Counted from the stretch's first letter, positions 25,386-34,503 are shown. The stretch: 64,000 nucleotides of DNA from CAIVAT01 sp964355945 (GCA_964355945.1 CAYHGE010000001.1:182340-246339); one strand, 5' to 3'. Numbers and translations: made by a program. The notes: generated by a model not told the origin, from the sequence alone.

Positions 25386-26154
25386 ACAGCTCAAGGAATT
25401 CAGGATGAATTGCCCTGTTTGTTGCAATGATCTGTTTCCCGAAAATATAATCATCCGCCCCCCGGAAGTCAGTCACAACTCCTCCAGCGTTCTGCACCAG
25501 CAGGGCTCCGGCATTCACATCCCATGGGCTTAAGCCGTATTCGAAAAATCCATCGTACCTGCCACAGGCAGTGTAGGCAAGGTCGGCAGCAGCAGAGCCG
25601 AGACGGCGGGCGCCATGGCTGTTTTGCAGGAGATGTCTGAAAACAGCCAGGTAGTCATCCAGGCGGTTGTAATCATAATAGGGAAAGCCGGTGGCAAACA
25701 GCGCTTCATTGACAGTGGCTGCCTTTGAAACATGAATGACCTCCCGGTTGAGATATGCCGGGGCTGATTTCCAGGTATAAAAACACTCCTTCAGATTGGG
25801 TTCGTAAACCATGCCCAGGATGGTCTCTTCCTGATGCATCAACCCAATGCTGATACAATAAAGCGGTACGCCATGAATGAAATTGGTGGTGCCGTCGAGC
25901 GGGTCGACGATCCAGGTAAATTCCCCTGGCTCCAGCGCAGGGTTTTCCTCTGCAATAAACCCGCTTCCGGGAAGCAATTTCGATAATTTTTCAACAATCC
26001 TGCGCTCAGATTCCTTGTCAACCCAGGTCACATAATTGTGAACTCCCTTGTATTCGATATCGGTATTTTTTAATTTAGTAACCTCCAGCTTCAAAAATTC
26101 ACCCACTTCAAGCGCCAGGTCACAAACATCAAAAGTTAGTTTTTCGAGATTCAT
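25372..26154 (-). CDS. suhB: Inositol monophosphatase family protein
   Basis: This Mg2+-dependent sugar-phosphate phosphatase has 260 aa, a normal length. Metal-binding motifs are in order: 'FIAEEN' (Glu pair), 'WIVDPLDGTTNFIHG', and 'GLSPWDVNAGALLVQNAGG'. Substrates of bacterial members include inositol phosphate, histidinol phosphate and nucleotide 3'-phosphates, so the true one is uncertain. It overlaps the end of the mevalonate kinase gene by 14 bases. Confidence 0.9.
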   Translation of the reverse strand: MNLEKLTFDVCDLALEVGEFLKLEVTKLKNTDIEYKGVHNYVTWVDKESERRIVEKLSKLLPGSGFIAEENPALEPGEFTWIVDPLDGTTNFIHGVPLYCISIGLMHQEETILGMVYEPNLKECFYTWKSAPAYLNREVIHVSKAATVNEALFATGFPYYDYNRLDDYLAVFRHLLQNSHGARRLGSAAADLAYTACGRYDGFFEYGLSPWDVNAGALLVQNAGGVVTDFRGADDYIFGKQIIATNRAIHPEFLELFKAW

Positions 26155-26250
26155 ACAACTGTTTTATCTTTCTACAAAGTAACATCTAAAATTTGAAGTT
26201 TTGAAATTATCGTCATCTGAATTGCAGTCCTTTTCGCAACCGGAATCGGA

Positions 26251-26430
26251 ATTTCTCGCAGATTCCCGCAGATTCAAGCGCAGATTTTCGCAGAATACAG
26301 GTTGTTGGCTGTTTTTACAATTTTCATAAAGGAGATATCCCTTTCATTCATTGAAATGTGTGTTTTTGAGAACAAAGTATTAATCTGCGAAAATCTGCGC
26401 ATTAATCCGCGTTCATCTGCGAGAACTTTT
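26251..26430. repeat. Inverted pair of the 'CTGCGAAAA' repeat, copy 2
   Basis: The left arm (about 26251-26297) contains TTCTCGCAGAT and GCGCAGATTTTCGCAGA. The right arm (about 26382-26428) contains the reverse complements TCTGCGAAAATCTGCGC and ATCTGCGAGAA. About 85 unique bases lie between them, giving potential for a long stem-loop. The arms fill most of the gap between suhB and mtaB. The right arm runs into the mtaB stop codon. Confidence 0.7.
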
Positions 26431-27703
26431 ACTGCTGGACCAGGTACCCGTCTTCCTGCAGCACCTCTAATTTTACCGGTACAACCTTATTAACAAAGTC
26501 AGGGTTGTAAGGTGTTTTCACCTTGATGTAATTTTCAGAAAAACCATGCATAAATCCCTGTGAATTACTCGATTCAAACAGGACATTCACATTATTTCCC
26601 ATGTTGTCTGCGTAGAATCGTTGTTTTTTGACGTCAGAGAGTTTATGCAAGGCATCACTGCGTTCTTTTTTAACCTTATCAGGAACAGGTGACTCCATTT
26701 TTGATGCAAGCGTATTGTCACGCTTTGAATAAGTAAAAACATGCAGATAGGAGATCTCCAGTTGTTCAAGGAAGTTATACGTGTCGATAAAATCCTCCGC
26801 TGTTTCTCCAGGGAAGCCAACGATTACATCAGCCGCAATGCAGGCCCGGGGCATCAGTTCCCTGATTTTCTGAACACGCGAAGCATACAGCTCACGGTTG
26901 TATTTCCGATGCATGGCTTTCAGTATCTTATTGCAGCCGGATTGGAGGGGAATATGAAAATGGGGAAGGAAATTGTTGGATCCTGCAACAAATTCAATGA
27001 TCTCACTGTTGAGAAGATCAGGTTCAATGGATGAAATGCGGATTCGGTTCATTCCCTCCACGCTGTCGAGGGCCCGGATGAGCTGGAGGAAGTTTTCCCC
27101 TGTGTTTTTTCCGAAATCGCCAATGTTGACACCGGTCAGCACGATCTCCCTGATGCCGTTTGCAATGATCTCACGGGCATTTTTCACTGCATTTTCAATT
27201 GTATCGCTCCTGCTGCGACCGCGGGCAAGCGGGATGGTGCAATAGGTACAGTAATAATCACACCCATCCTGAATTTTTAAAAATGAACGAGTCCGGTCAC
27301 CATAAGAGAAAGAAGGGATAAATTTTTCAGGCAACGGATCGACGGAATTATCTGTTGAATAGAGTCCGGAAACTGCTTCCAGCAGGTTGAATTTCCCGGT
27401 ATGGCCGAGAACGAGGTCAACCCCTTCCATTTCTGAAAGTTCCCCGGGTTTTAGTTCTGAAAAACAACCAATGACGGCGATTTTCGCGTTGGGGTTGATC
27501 TTGTGTGCCTGCCTGATCGCTGCCCTGCATTTTTTCTCCGCAACTGTTGTTACAACGCAGGTACTGATAACATAGATATCGGCAGGGACATGAAAGTCTT
27601 TAATTTCAAATCCGTTTTCCTGAAATTGACGCGACAGGGCCGACGCTTCAGCAAAGTTTACTTTGCAGCCAAAGTGATGAAATGCAATCGATTTTGAATT
27701 CAT
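26429..27703 (-). CDS. mtaB: tRNA t6A37 methylthiotransferase MtaB
   Basis: This radical SAM enzyme converts t6A at tRNA position 37 to ms2t6A. From the ATG at 27703 it has 424 aa. The UPF0004 domain has cysteines in FGCKVN, STCVVT and VIGCFSE, which bind the auxiliary cluster. The radical SAM cluster is CDYYCTYC in 'LKIQDGCDYYCTYCTIP'. 'FHIPLQSGCNKIL' and 'DVIVGFPGET' complete the family pattern, and a TRAM-like tail ends the protein. An in-frame start five codons upstream lies in the -7 element. The stop codon is in a dispersed repeat. Confidence 0.94.
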   Translation of the reverse strand: MNSKSIAFHHFGCKVNFAEASALSRQFQENGFEIKDFHVPADIYVISTCVVTTVAEKKCRAAIRQAHKINPNAKIAVIGCFSELKPGELSEMEGVDLVLGHTGKFNLLEAVSGLYSTDNSVDPLPEKFIPSFSYGDRTRSFLKIQDGCDYYCTYCTIPLARGRSRSDTIENAVKNAREIIANGIREIVLTGVNIGDFGKNTGENFLQLIRALDSVEGMNRIRISSIEPDLLNSEIIEFVAGSNNFLPHFHIPLQSGCNKILKAMHRKYNRELYASRVQKIRELMPRACIAADVIVGFPGETAEDFIDTYNFLEQLEISYLHVFTYSKRDNTLASKMESPVPDKVKKERSDALHKLSDVKKQRFYADNMGNNVNVLFESSNSQGFMHGFSENYIKVKTPYNPDFVNKVVPVKLEVLQEDGYLVQQ

Positions 27704-27707
27704 CCTG

Positions 27708-27715
27708 CAAAAATA
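27708..27715 (-). promoter_or_regulatory. -7 element directly before the mtaB ATG
   Basis: TATTTTTG on the minus strand ends four bases before the ATG at 27703. Use of this element would give a leaderless or nearly leaderless transcript. Confidence 0.4.
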
Positions 27716-27729
27716 CACGTTTTTCGCTA

Positions 27730-28761
27730 CTATGGTGCGACAGCAGGAGGGACTTCCTGCACCGGATTTCCCGGCTCAACTTGTTTTTTGTGTCTTATTG
27801 AAATGTTTAGCCCCACCTGGAACGAGTAATTGTTTGATCCTTTGTAGTTGATAATTGCGGGAAGATTGTCGGTAATGGCATACAATTGAATTGGCCCGGC
27901 GTTGATACTCAATCCTGCTCCGATATTGGTGTATTGCTTGTTAAATAAATTGTAGGAGACCATCAAACCAAGCCATCCGGGCAAGGTGTAGTTATAGGAA
28001 ACCGACATGGCCGGATGAAAATGACCTGCCCAGGAGATTCCGTTAAGCAGCAGATTGAACCGGTGGTGGTCGTTGAGTGAGTAAGATCCACCGACATTGT
28101 ATCGTACAGGAAGCCAGGCAGTGTATTTCTGATCATACACCGTATCGATATCAATCAGCTTCAGAATACTGTCGCTGATTTTTTTACCAAATGTGTCAAG
28201 GTTGCCAATCATGTCTGTGAAGTCTTTCAAAGTCAATCCGTTGAAGGAGAATTCCGCACCCGGATCATGACTTACCAATGTCATGGTGTTTGATTTCCAC
28301 GTAATATACCCGATGTCGAGCACACTGGCACTGACAGCAATATTCCTGTTGATCTGGTAAGTTAGTCCAAGGTCGATGCCAAATCCATTGTTCCCGGGAA
28401 AAACGAGCGATGATATGCGCTGGTCGAGATAATGCTCGATATCGTTGATGCCGGAGGTTCTCACTTCAACATCCGATTTCATATAGATCTGATAATCACT
28501 GGTGTCTGTATAAACCTCAAACGTCGACTTGGTGGTTGTGGCGTTTATTCGTCCGGAGAGGTATTTCAGCCGTCCGCCCCAGGTCATTTTCCTTTCCATT
28601 GCATACCCGGAGAACGATATACCCCACTCATCAAACGCAGTGAAATTAACTGAAGGTGCAATGTTGGTGTACTGGCCAAACATTTGAGGGGCTGCATTTC
28701 CGTACCATAGAAAATTACCAAGGTTTTCAGGTATGGTAATATCCTGGCACAGGCGCTCACG
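27730..28761 (-). CDS. Outer-membrane beta-barrel protein (DUF5723-like), 5' part lost in gap
   Basis: The visible 343 residues are the C-terminal part of a beta-barrel. Alternating strands include 'GFGIDLGLTYQIN', 'VSASVLDIGYITW', 'RFNLLLNGISWAG', 'GLMVSYNLFN' and 'NYSFQVGLNISI'. The strand and loop pattern resembles DUF5723 proteins of Bacteroidota. A Pro-rich tail with 'PVQEVPPAVAP' ends the protein. The reading frame continues into a 100-N gap and only appears fused to the lipoprotein upstream. No enzymatic motif is visible. Function unknown. Confidence 0.65.
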   Translation of the reverse strand, partial: RERLCQDITIPENLGNFLWYGNAAPQMFGQYTNIAPSVNFTAFDEWGISFSGYAMERKMTWGGRLKYLSGRINATTTKSTFEVYTDTSDYQIYMKSDVEVRTSGINDIEHYLDQRISSLVFPGNNGFGIDLGLTYQINRNIAVSASVLDIGYITWKSNTMTLVSHDPGAEFSFNGLTLKDFTDMIGNLDTFGKKISDSILKLIDIDTVYDQKYTAWLPVRYNVGGSYSLNDHHRFNLLLNGISWAGHFHPAMSVSYNYTLPGWLGLMVSYNLFNKQYTNIGAGLSINAGPIQLYAITDNLPAIINYKGSNNYSFQVGLNISIRHKKQVEPGNPVQEVPPAVAP

Positions 28762-28861
28762 NNNNNNNNNNNNNNNNNNNNNNNNNNNNNNNNNNNNNNN
28801 NNNNNNNNNNNNNNNNNNNNNNNNNNNNNNNNNNNNNNNNNNNNNNNNNNNNNNNNNNNNN
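28762..28861. other. Assembly gap (100 N)
   Basis: Exactly 100 N, a scaffolding placeholder. It hides the end of the lipoprotein gene and the start of the beta-barrel gene. Confidence 0.98.
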
Positions 28862-30495
28862 CGAATTTTCGCCCTTGCTGAAAAATTGAGCTTTATCGCC
28901 TGACTTTCCCGAAGTTTTACATCCGAAGTGCCCTGGTTGGCGGAATTCAGCACTGCTTTTAGAAGCATCATTTTAACTCCTTTGAGGTTCTGCATTCTCT
29001 GATTGTTAAGAATGTATGTGGTGTCTTTCTCTCCATACATCCCCGGATAAGGGAGGTATGTGGAAGGGTCAACAGGCGCTTCACGAATGAGTATCAGGTC
29101 ATTGCCGGCCAGAGAGTCGATTATGTTGTAGTTAATGTCAGCAAAATATATTTGCAACTGCCCTGTGATAGGCATGCCGTTCCGGATTTTCGTGCGGAAT
29201 TCAAGATATTCAAGCTCCTCCGGCTTGTCAATTTTAAGGTCGAAGGTGTCCACGAATGTAAGATGGTCAAAGTGGCCCCAAAGCGGAAGTTTGACCCGCA
29301 ATGTGTCATAAAGCAAACTTGCATCCGAGAAGAAATTGAGCGGGGTTCCGGTTGGGTTGATCACGGTTTTGATCTGAAAAGCTACTCGATCCGGCTTCAG
29401 GTTGAAGAAATCATTCATGGAGTTGCCGGTATTCTCATTCGTGTAATTCATCGTGGTGATGACAGGTTTTGTTGCGGTAATCAGCGGAGATGGAACAGGA
29501 AAAACAGTTCCGGACCCTAACTGGCTGGCTATATCAAGGGTGCTCCCTGTGGTTTCATTAATTGCAACCAGCTTTTCAATTGTAACCTCTGCAGGTACTC
29601 CAACAGAGTTGATGATTGTAATGGAGGCCTGAGGATCCATAAAATAAACCTCACCCAGGGTATAGGCGTTGTTAAATACATTCACACTCACCGTATCCTG
29701 AAGCCCGGCAAAAGTCTGAAGCCCCAGAAATCCCTCAAACCATGAAATCGTGTCAATGGAAATCTGAAAGCCAGCGTTGATTTCATCTCCGGCTACCGGA
29801 CTGGCAGACTGCCTGAGCAACCCCTGCAGCTGAGCGGTCACAGTATTTGAGGAAGATGAAAGATCGAAGTAAACGCTGTCCAATTTTATGTTGAATTGCT
29901 TTGCTCCACTTGAAAAAGGTTCAATGGTGAACGAAAATGGCAGACCATTTTTAGTTGCGTTGAGGAGGTTGATGGTCATTGACCCGGTGTTGCTGAATGT
30001 ATGATTGGTAGTCACCCTGATAGTTCCTTTTTTTACCCGTACTTTATCCACCCGCTGATCTGTTGTGCTTCCGTTAAGCGGAAATGTAAATGTTACGGGT
30101 AAGATGGGCAGATCCGAAGTACTCAGAATTCCCTGTTCGGCAGGGGTAATCTGGTGCTGAAAGGTGAAGCTGGCAGGGGCAAGCCTGATCAGGTCAGAGG
30201 GCTTCAGTTTAAAAGCATCGTTGTTATAATAGTAAAGAATAGAAATGTTGCCACTTTCATCGATATACAAATGGTCTTCTGCGCCACCCTGCGTCAGAAT
30301 CCTTTTCAGCGTGATGCTGTCATTTACCAATGGTAATGCAATGTCAGGATTCCATGAAAGGTCTTTTACCTTGTCAAACTGAAAATCCTTTCTGCAGCCG
30401 GGCAACAGAAAAAACATCATCAAACCGATAAACAGGACAATGCCAGAAAGTCGTCCGGGACTTATCCTTTTTAATAGCAGCGAAAAATTTCTCAT
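28862..30495 (-). CDS. Large predicted lipoprotein, 3' end lost in gap
   Basis: About 545 residues are visible. A basic N-terminus and a hydrophobic stretch lead to the lipobox LLPGC, giving an exported lipoprotein. The rest is all-beta with long repeats of the kind 'VDKVRVKKGTIRVTTNHTFSN' and 'SLLYDTLRVKLPLWG', without Cys or catalytic signatures. It is not a family I recognise. It precedes the beta-barrel gene on the same strand, so the two may form a surface pair. The frame joining them through the N run is an artefact. Confidence 0.75.
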
Positions 30496-30597
30496 GATTT
30501 TGTTGTGTTCAGGTTAGCGTCATTTTACTCGACTAAATTACTTTAATTTTCGTAAAAACAAACAGCTGTCTTTTTTTGTGTCATTGCCAGGTGATGT

Positions 30598-31485
30598 TCA
30601 TCGTTTTAAATATTGCTGAACAATGATCCCGGTAACAATCAACAGGAGCCCGATGACTGTCGAGGGCATGATGGCTTCACCAAGGGTGAAATGGATGAGA
30701 ATGAGTGAGATAAATGGCGACAGATAGATCAGATTGGAAACTTTGGCAGTTGTAGAAGAATATTTCAGGGCATAAAGCCACAACACGAAGGTGATTCCCA
30801 TTTCAAAGAGGCCGACATAGCATCCGGCTGCAACTCCCTGCCAGCCGGGAAAGTGAAGTGATGTGGAAAAAACAACGGCAATGAGTGAATAAAGGAACCC
30901 GAAACAGAAATTGAGAAACAGTTTACTCACGGCTTCCCGCTGGTCTCTGACATTAAATATCCAGTAGAGTGCCCATAACACGGCACTGCCAACAGCAAGC
31001 AACACCCCGACAGGGTGTCCCGCCCCGTCAGGGTCACCGACCCTGACGGGGTGGATTGAAATAACCATGATCCCGACAAAGCTGATGGCTATGGCCGCAA
31101 TGCTGACAAAACTGATCTTTTGTTTCAGCATGGGTATCGATAGCAGCACCAGCACAAGCGGCCAGATATAGTTAAGCGTTCCTGCCTCCTGTGCCTGAAG
31201 CAGGTCATAAGCTTTCAGCAGGACTGCATAATAGAGAAACGGGTTGATAAAGCCCAGGAAAGCCGACCATAGTACCTCCTTGAAAGTGAGGTTGCGAAGC
31301 AGGCCGACTTTACCCTGAACCACCAGGATCATGAACAATACCAGGCAGGCCACCAGTGATGAGATGACCAGCAGTTCCATAGGTTCAAGATAACGAAGCG
31401 AGATTTTAAAGGCCGAGCCGATCGTTGACCAGCAGGCAATTGCTGCGAATGCAAAAAGATAGGCTTTTTTCTGTGGCTTCATCAT
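30598..31485 (-). CDS. EamA/DMT-family transporter carrying an in-frame palindrome
   Basis: This ten-helix inner-membrane transporter has 295 aa in two EamA halves, both with the expected 'ACWSTIGSAFK' and 'VLWALYWIFN' helix openings. Substrates of this superfamily are metabolites such as amino acids or sugars and cannot be read here. The loop between helices five and six (about residues 146-164, 'HPVRVGDPDGAG') is encoded by a GC-rich double palindrome at 31002-31053 that looks inserted but keeps the frame. Start: two ATG codons in a row at 31480-31485. It is divergent from the carbamate kinase gene. Confidence 0.87.
   Translation of the reverse strand: MMKPQKKAYLFAFAAIACWSTIGSAFKISLRYLEPMELLVISSLVACLVLFMILVVQGKVGLLRNLTFKEVLWSAFLGFINPFLYYAVLLKAYDLLQAQEAGTLNYIWPLVLVLLSIPMLKQKISFVSIAAIAISFVGIMVISIHPVRVGDPDGAGHPVGVLLAVGSAVLWALYWIFNVRDQREAVSKLFLNFCFGFLYSLIAVVFSTSLHFPGWQGVAAGCYVGLFEMGITFVLWLYALKYSSTTAKVSNLIYLSPFISLILIHFTLGEAIMPSTVIGLLLIVTGIIVQQYLKR
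31002..31053. repeat. Palindromic element inside an EamA gene
   Basis: The first hairpin is ACACCC (31002-31007) and GGGTGT (31013-31018). The second has 13-bp perfect arms, CCCCGTCAGGGTC (31023-31035) and GACCCTGACGGGG (31039-31051), around a 3-base loop. The arms are much richer in GC than the surrounding gene. Confidence 0.75.
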
Positions 31486-31519
31486 GCTGCGAAGGTACTT
31501 AAAGATCCGAAAAATTTTC

Positions 31520-31527
31520 TACTTTTG
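31520..31527 (+). promoter_or_regulatory. -7 element of the carbamate kinase gene
   Basis: TACTTTTG lies 19 bases before the ATG at 31547 and inside a longer in-frame extension, supporting the shorter protein. Confidence 0.5.
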
Positions 31528-31546
31528 CCTGATAAACCTGGAAACT

Positions 31547-32491
31547 ATGAAAAAACTAGCTGTTGTTGCATTGGGCGGGAATGCCCTTTTAAGGGGAGAT
31601 CAAAAAGGAACTATTGATGAACAGGAGGCAAATGCTTACGCTACTGCCGAAAGTCTCATTAAGCTTATTAAACGTGACTACAACATCGTCATCACGCATG
31701 GCAATGGTCCGCAGGTTGGCAACATCATGCTGGCCAATTCAGCCGGGTTTAAAATGTTTGGCATCCCTGAAATGCCTTTGGATATTTGTGTAGCTTATTC
31801 CCAGGGTTTTATTGGCTACATCATTGAACAACAATTGAAAAACGTTCTGGAGGTTCATGACATGGAACGTGATATTATAACCATTACAACACAGGTGCTG
31901 GTGAATAAGGATGACCCTGCATTTCAGAACCCAACAAAGCCGGTAGGCCCCTATTATTCAAAAGAAGAGGCAGATGTCATTGCCAAGGATAATAAATCGC
32001 TTTTCAAGGAAGACCCGCGTGGCCGTGGCTGGAGAAAAGTGGTTGCATCGCCGACCCCGCTGGTCATCATCAATAAAAAAACCATCGAGTCGATTGCCAG
32101 GGGCGGACAGATAGCCATTGCAGTCGGTGGCGGCGGGATACCGGTTTATTATGTCGAACCAAATAAACTGCAGGGTATCGATGCAGTCATCGACAAAGAT
32201 CTGGCGTCGGCTTTGCTCGCATCACAGATCAATGCTGATAAGTTTTTTATACTGACCGATGTCCCGAAAGTTTGCATTAATTACAATACGCCCCAGGAGA
32301 AAACACTTGACAGGATGACCATCGCTGAGGCAAAACGATACCTTGAAGAGGGCCAGTTTCCCGATGGCAGCATGGGGCCGAAAGTCAGGGCTGCCATCCA
32401 CTTTGTCGAACATTCGGGCAAGGACACCATCATCACCAAAACAACCATGCTGGGAATTGACAACGGAGGAACAAGGGTCACCCTGGTGTAA
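31547..32491 (+). CDS. arcC: Carbamate kinase
   Basis: The enzyme makes ATP from carbamoyl phosphate, or the reverse. From the ATG at 31547 it has 314 aa, the family norm. Signatures are 'VVALGGNALLRGD' at the start, 'VITHGNGPQVGN' and 'AIAVGGGGIPVYY'. 'AVIDKDLASALLA' and 'ILTDVPKV' follow, then 'GSMGPKVRAAIHFVE'. An N-terminal extension to 31484 contains the promoter and is rejected. No arginine deiminase or ornithine transcarbamylase gene adjoins it, so the source of carbamoyl phosphate is unknown. Confidence 0.94.
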   Translation: MKKLAVVALGGNALLRGDQKGTIDEQEANAYATAESLIKLIKRDYNIVITHGNGPQVGNIMLANSAGFKMFGIPEMPLDICVAYSQGFIGYIIEQQLKNVLEVHDMERDIITITTQVLVNKDDPAFQNPTKPVGPYYSKEEADVIAKDNKSLFKEDPRGRGWRKVVASPTPLVIINKKTIESIARGGQIAIAVGGGGIPVYYVEPNKLQGIDAVIDKDLASALLASQINADKFFILTDVPKVCINYNTPQEKTLDRMTIAEAKRYLEEGQFPDGSMGPKVRAAIHFVEHSGKDTIITKTTMLGIDNGGTRVTLV

Positions 32492-32496
32492 CGCAT

Positions 32497-32515
32497 GTCA
32501 CGCGTCACGCGTCAC
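32497..32515. repeat. Short heptamer repeat GTCACGC
   Basis: Two full GTCACGC units and a partial third (GTCAC) lie between the arcC stop and the convergent small regulator stop. Confidence 0.6.
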
Positions 32516-32516
32516 C

Positions 32517-32774
32517 TCATTTGTCAAACACCATCTTCCTTACTTCCAGTCCTTTAACCTTTAATAACTGTTTTTCCAGTTTTTCAAACTCTTCGTGGCT
32601 GCCTGTGAGTTCAAGGATGATAAGTCCGCCAGGATCACAAAAGTCATCCTTAACCTCATGTAAACCGAGGCGCGTTTTAATGGTGCAGCCAAACTTTGTC
32701 AGGATATCCTGAACATCTGACACTTTTTGAACCCTGCTGGTGATGTGAATGCCGAGAATCCAGATTTCTTTCAT
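32517..32774 (-). CDS. TM1266-like putative iron-only hydrogenase regulator, paralogue 2
   Basis: The 85-aa protein has an ACT-like/NikR C-terminal-like fold pattern: 'ILGIHITSRVQKVSDVQDILTKFG', then 'IKTRLGLHEV', then 'LIILELTGSHEEFEKLEKQL'. Small proteins of this kind are encoded beside [FeFe]-hydrogenase maturation genes and are called putative hydrogenase regulators; their ligand is not established. It is about 45% identical (38 of 85 by hand) to the protein encoded just upstream. Both keep H39 and C46. It is third in a run after hydG and its sister gene, with a 10-base gap. Confidence 0.75.
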   Translation of the reverse strand: MKEIWILGIHITSRVQKVSDVQDILTKFGCTIKTRLGLHEVKDDFCDPGGLIILELTGSHEEFEKLEKQLLKVKGLEVRKMVFDK

Positions 32775-32784
32775 TATCAGTGTG

Positions 32785-33042
32785 TTAAATGTTGAAAATC
32801 ATCCGCTGGATCTCAAGCCCGCCAATCATGCCCAACTCCTGCTCAAGCCTGTCACACTCCTCCGGACTGCCTGCCAGTTGAAGAATTACAATCCCGATCC
32901 GGCTGCAAACATCCTCCGTGACTTCATGAAAGCCAAGTCGCGATTTAATGACATGTGCATATTTTGTCAGTGTCTGTTGCGTGCGTCCTGCTTCTTTAAT
33001 GCGGTCGGTTATTAGTAAACCGATGATTCTGAGTTCTTTCAT
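32785..33042 (-). CDS. TM1266-like putative iron-only hydrogenase regulator, paralogue 1
   Basis: The 85-aa protein is colinear with its neighbour: 'IIGLLITDRIKEAGRTQQTL', 'IKSRLGFHEVTEDVC' and 'VILQLAGSPEECDRLEQEL'. It lies 12 bases after hydG on the same strand, so all three genes are probably transcribed together. The tandem arrangement suggests local duplication followed by divergence. Regulator function is inferred from genomic company of the family, not from any visible DNA-binding domain. None is present, so a partner or ligand-sensing role is as likely. Confidence 0.77.
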   Translation of the reverse strand: MKELRIIGLLITDRIKEAGRTQQTLTKYAHVIKSRLGFHEVTEDVCSRIGIVILQLAGSPEECDRLEQELGMIGGLEIQRMIFNI

Positions 33043-33054
33043 ATGTAGGTGGTG

Positions 33055-34485
33055 TCAGAAATACAGGTCACGTTGGCCATCTTTGATCTGGTTGATTTTT
33101 TCAGTGAGTTTGATTTTAAAAGATTCATCTTCAATCTCATCCAGTTTCTCCTGCATCAGAAGATACCCTTTTGCTTTTGTCTCAGGTGGCGCATAATCCT
33201 CGAGATATTCCACCATGGTCATCAATGCATTTGGCTGGCAATAGCGCTTGATGAACCCAGGGACAGAAAATTCCATAAAATGCTCTCCTGTTCTTCCTAA
33301 CCGGTAGCAGGCCGTACAAAATGATGGAATGTATTTTTGTTCGATCAGGTCATCCATGATCTCATTCAGGGTGCGGTTATCATTGATCTGGAACTGCTCA
33401 AGGTCAATGTCCTGCTCTTCATGTTCCTTTCTTTTTGAATAACCCCCCATTTCAATGTTGGTACCTCCATCAATCTGAGATACGCCGAATTGCATAATCT
33501 CATCACGAATAGCCGCAGTCTCCCTCGCTGTAAGGATGAGCCCGGTGTAAGGAACCGCCAGGCGCAGAATGGCTACAAGCCGGGTAAATTCGCTGTCGCT
33601 GACCATGTTTGACTTATCCAGGTTCAGTTCCGATGCATACTGGATGCGTGGAAAGGAGATGGTGTGTGGCCCGACATTATACACTGCTTCAAAATGGTTG
33701 GTATGCCTGACAAGGGCAAGAACTTCGAACCTCCAGTCGTAAAGTCCAAACAATGCTCCTATTCCAACATCATCAATTCCGGCCTCCTGTGCACGGTCGA
33801 GGCCTGTCAGCCTCCAGTCGTAGTCGCGTTTCTGGCCGCTAGGATGTACTTTGGAATAGGTCTCCCTGTGGTATGTTTCCTGGAAGATCTGGTATGTTCC
33901 GATTTTTGCGTCCTTGATGGTCCGAAATCCATCAATGTCCATGGGGGCAGCATTGATATTTACCCTTCTGATCTCTCCGCGACCACTCTTTACCGAATAA
34001 ACGGTCCTTACCGATTCTGCAATGAAATCAGCATCATATTTTGGATGTTCCCCGTAAACCAGGATGAGTCTTTTCTGCCCCGTGTCTTCCAGTGCCTTAA
34101 CCTGCGAAATAAGATCTTCCTGGTTGAGGGTGACCCGCTTTACCTTTTTATTGGTTGCCTTGAATCCGCAGTATGAACAGTTATTGGTGCACAAATTACC
34201 GATATACAAGGGAGCAAAAAGGACAATACGCTGCCCATAAACCTTTTCCTTCAGCATGCGGGCGCCCTGTTTGATCTCTTCAATCAGATCGGGATCATCT
34301 GCATTGATCAGAATGGCAGTTTCAGCAAGGGTCAGCCGGTTTTTATCCAGTGATTTGGCAATAACCTCCCTCACTTTTTCTTTGGTAGCTGGTGTAGTGT
34401 GGATATATCCCCATAATTCTTCTGAATCGATGAAGGGAACCATCCGCTGGTCTTTAATCTTAAGTTTTTCCGGCCTGAAAATCAT
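33055..34485 (-). CDS. hydG: [FeFe]-hydrogenase H-cluster radical SAM maturase HydG
   Basis: HydG cleaves tyrosine to supply CO and cyanide for the hydrogenase H cluster. From the ATG at 34485 it has 476 aa. The radical SAM cluster is CTNNCSYC in 'IGNLCTNNCSYCGF'. The C-terminal domain carries the auxiliary-cluster cysteines in 'SFCTACYRLGRTGEHFMEF' and the later 'KRYC', as in HydG and unlike ThiH. An upstream TTG at 34506 lies in the -7 element, so the ATG is preferred. HydE, HydF and the hydrogenase itself are not in this window. Two small TM1266-like genes follow. Confidence 0.93.
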   Translation of the reverse strand: MIFRPEKLKIKDQRMVPFIDSEELWGYIHTTPATKEKVREVIAKSLDKNRLTLAETAILINADDPDLIEEIKQGARMLKEKVYGQRIVLFAPLYIGNLCTNNCSYCGFKATNKKVKRVTLNQEDLISQVKALEDTGQKRLILVYGEHPKYDADFIAESVRTVYSVKSGRGEIRRVNINAAPMDIDGFRTIKDAKIGTYQIFQETYHRETYSKVHPSGQKRDYDWRLTGLDRAQEAGIDDVGIGALFGLYDWRFEVLALVRHTNHFEAVYNVGPHTISFPRIQYASELNLDKSNMVSDSEFTRLVAILRLAVPYTGLILTARETAAIRDEIMQFGVSQIDGGTNIEMGGYSKRKEHEEQDIDLEQFQINDNRTLNEIMDDLIEQKYIPSFCTACYRLGRTGEHFMEFSVPGFIKRYCQPNALMTMVEYLEDYAPPETKAKGYLLMQEKLDEIEDESFKIKLTEKINQIKDGQRDLYF

Positions 34486-34503
34486 ACGTGATAAGTTGTG
34501 TGG

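Noticed and set aside
27730..30495. A single 921-residue protein across the gap
   Set aside because: The frame runs through 100 N. The N-terminal half is a lipoprotein and the C-terminal half a beta-barrel, so two genes are more likely.
33055..34485. Proof of an active [FeFe] hydrogenase
   Set aside because: Only HydG is present in the window. HydA, HydE and HydF were not found.
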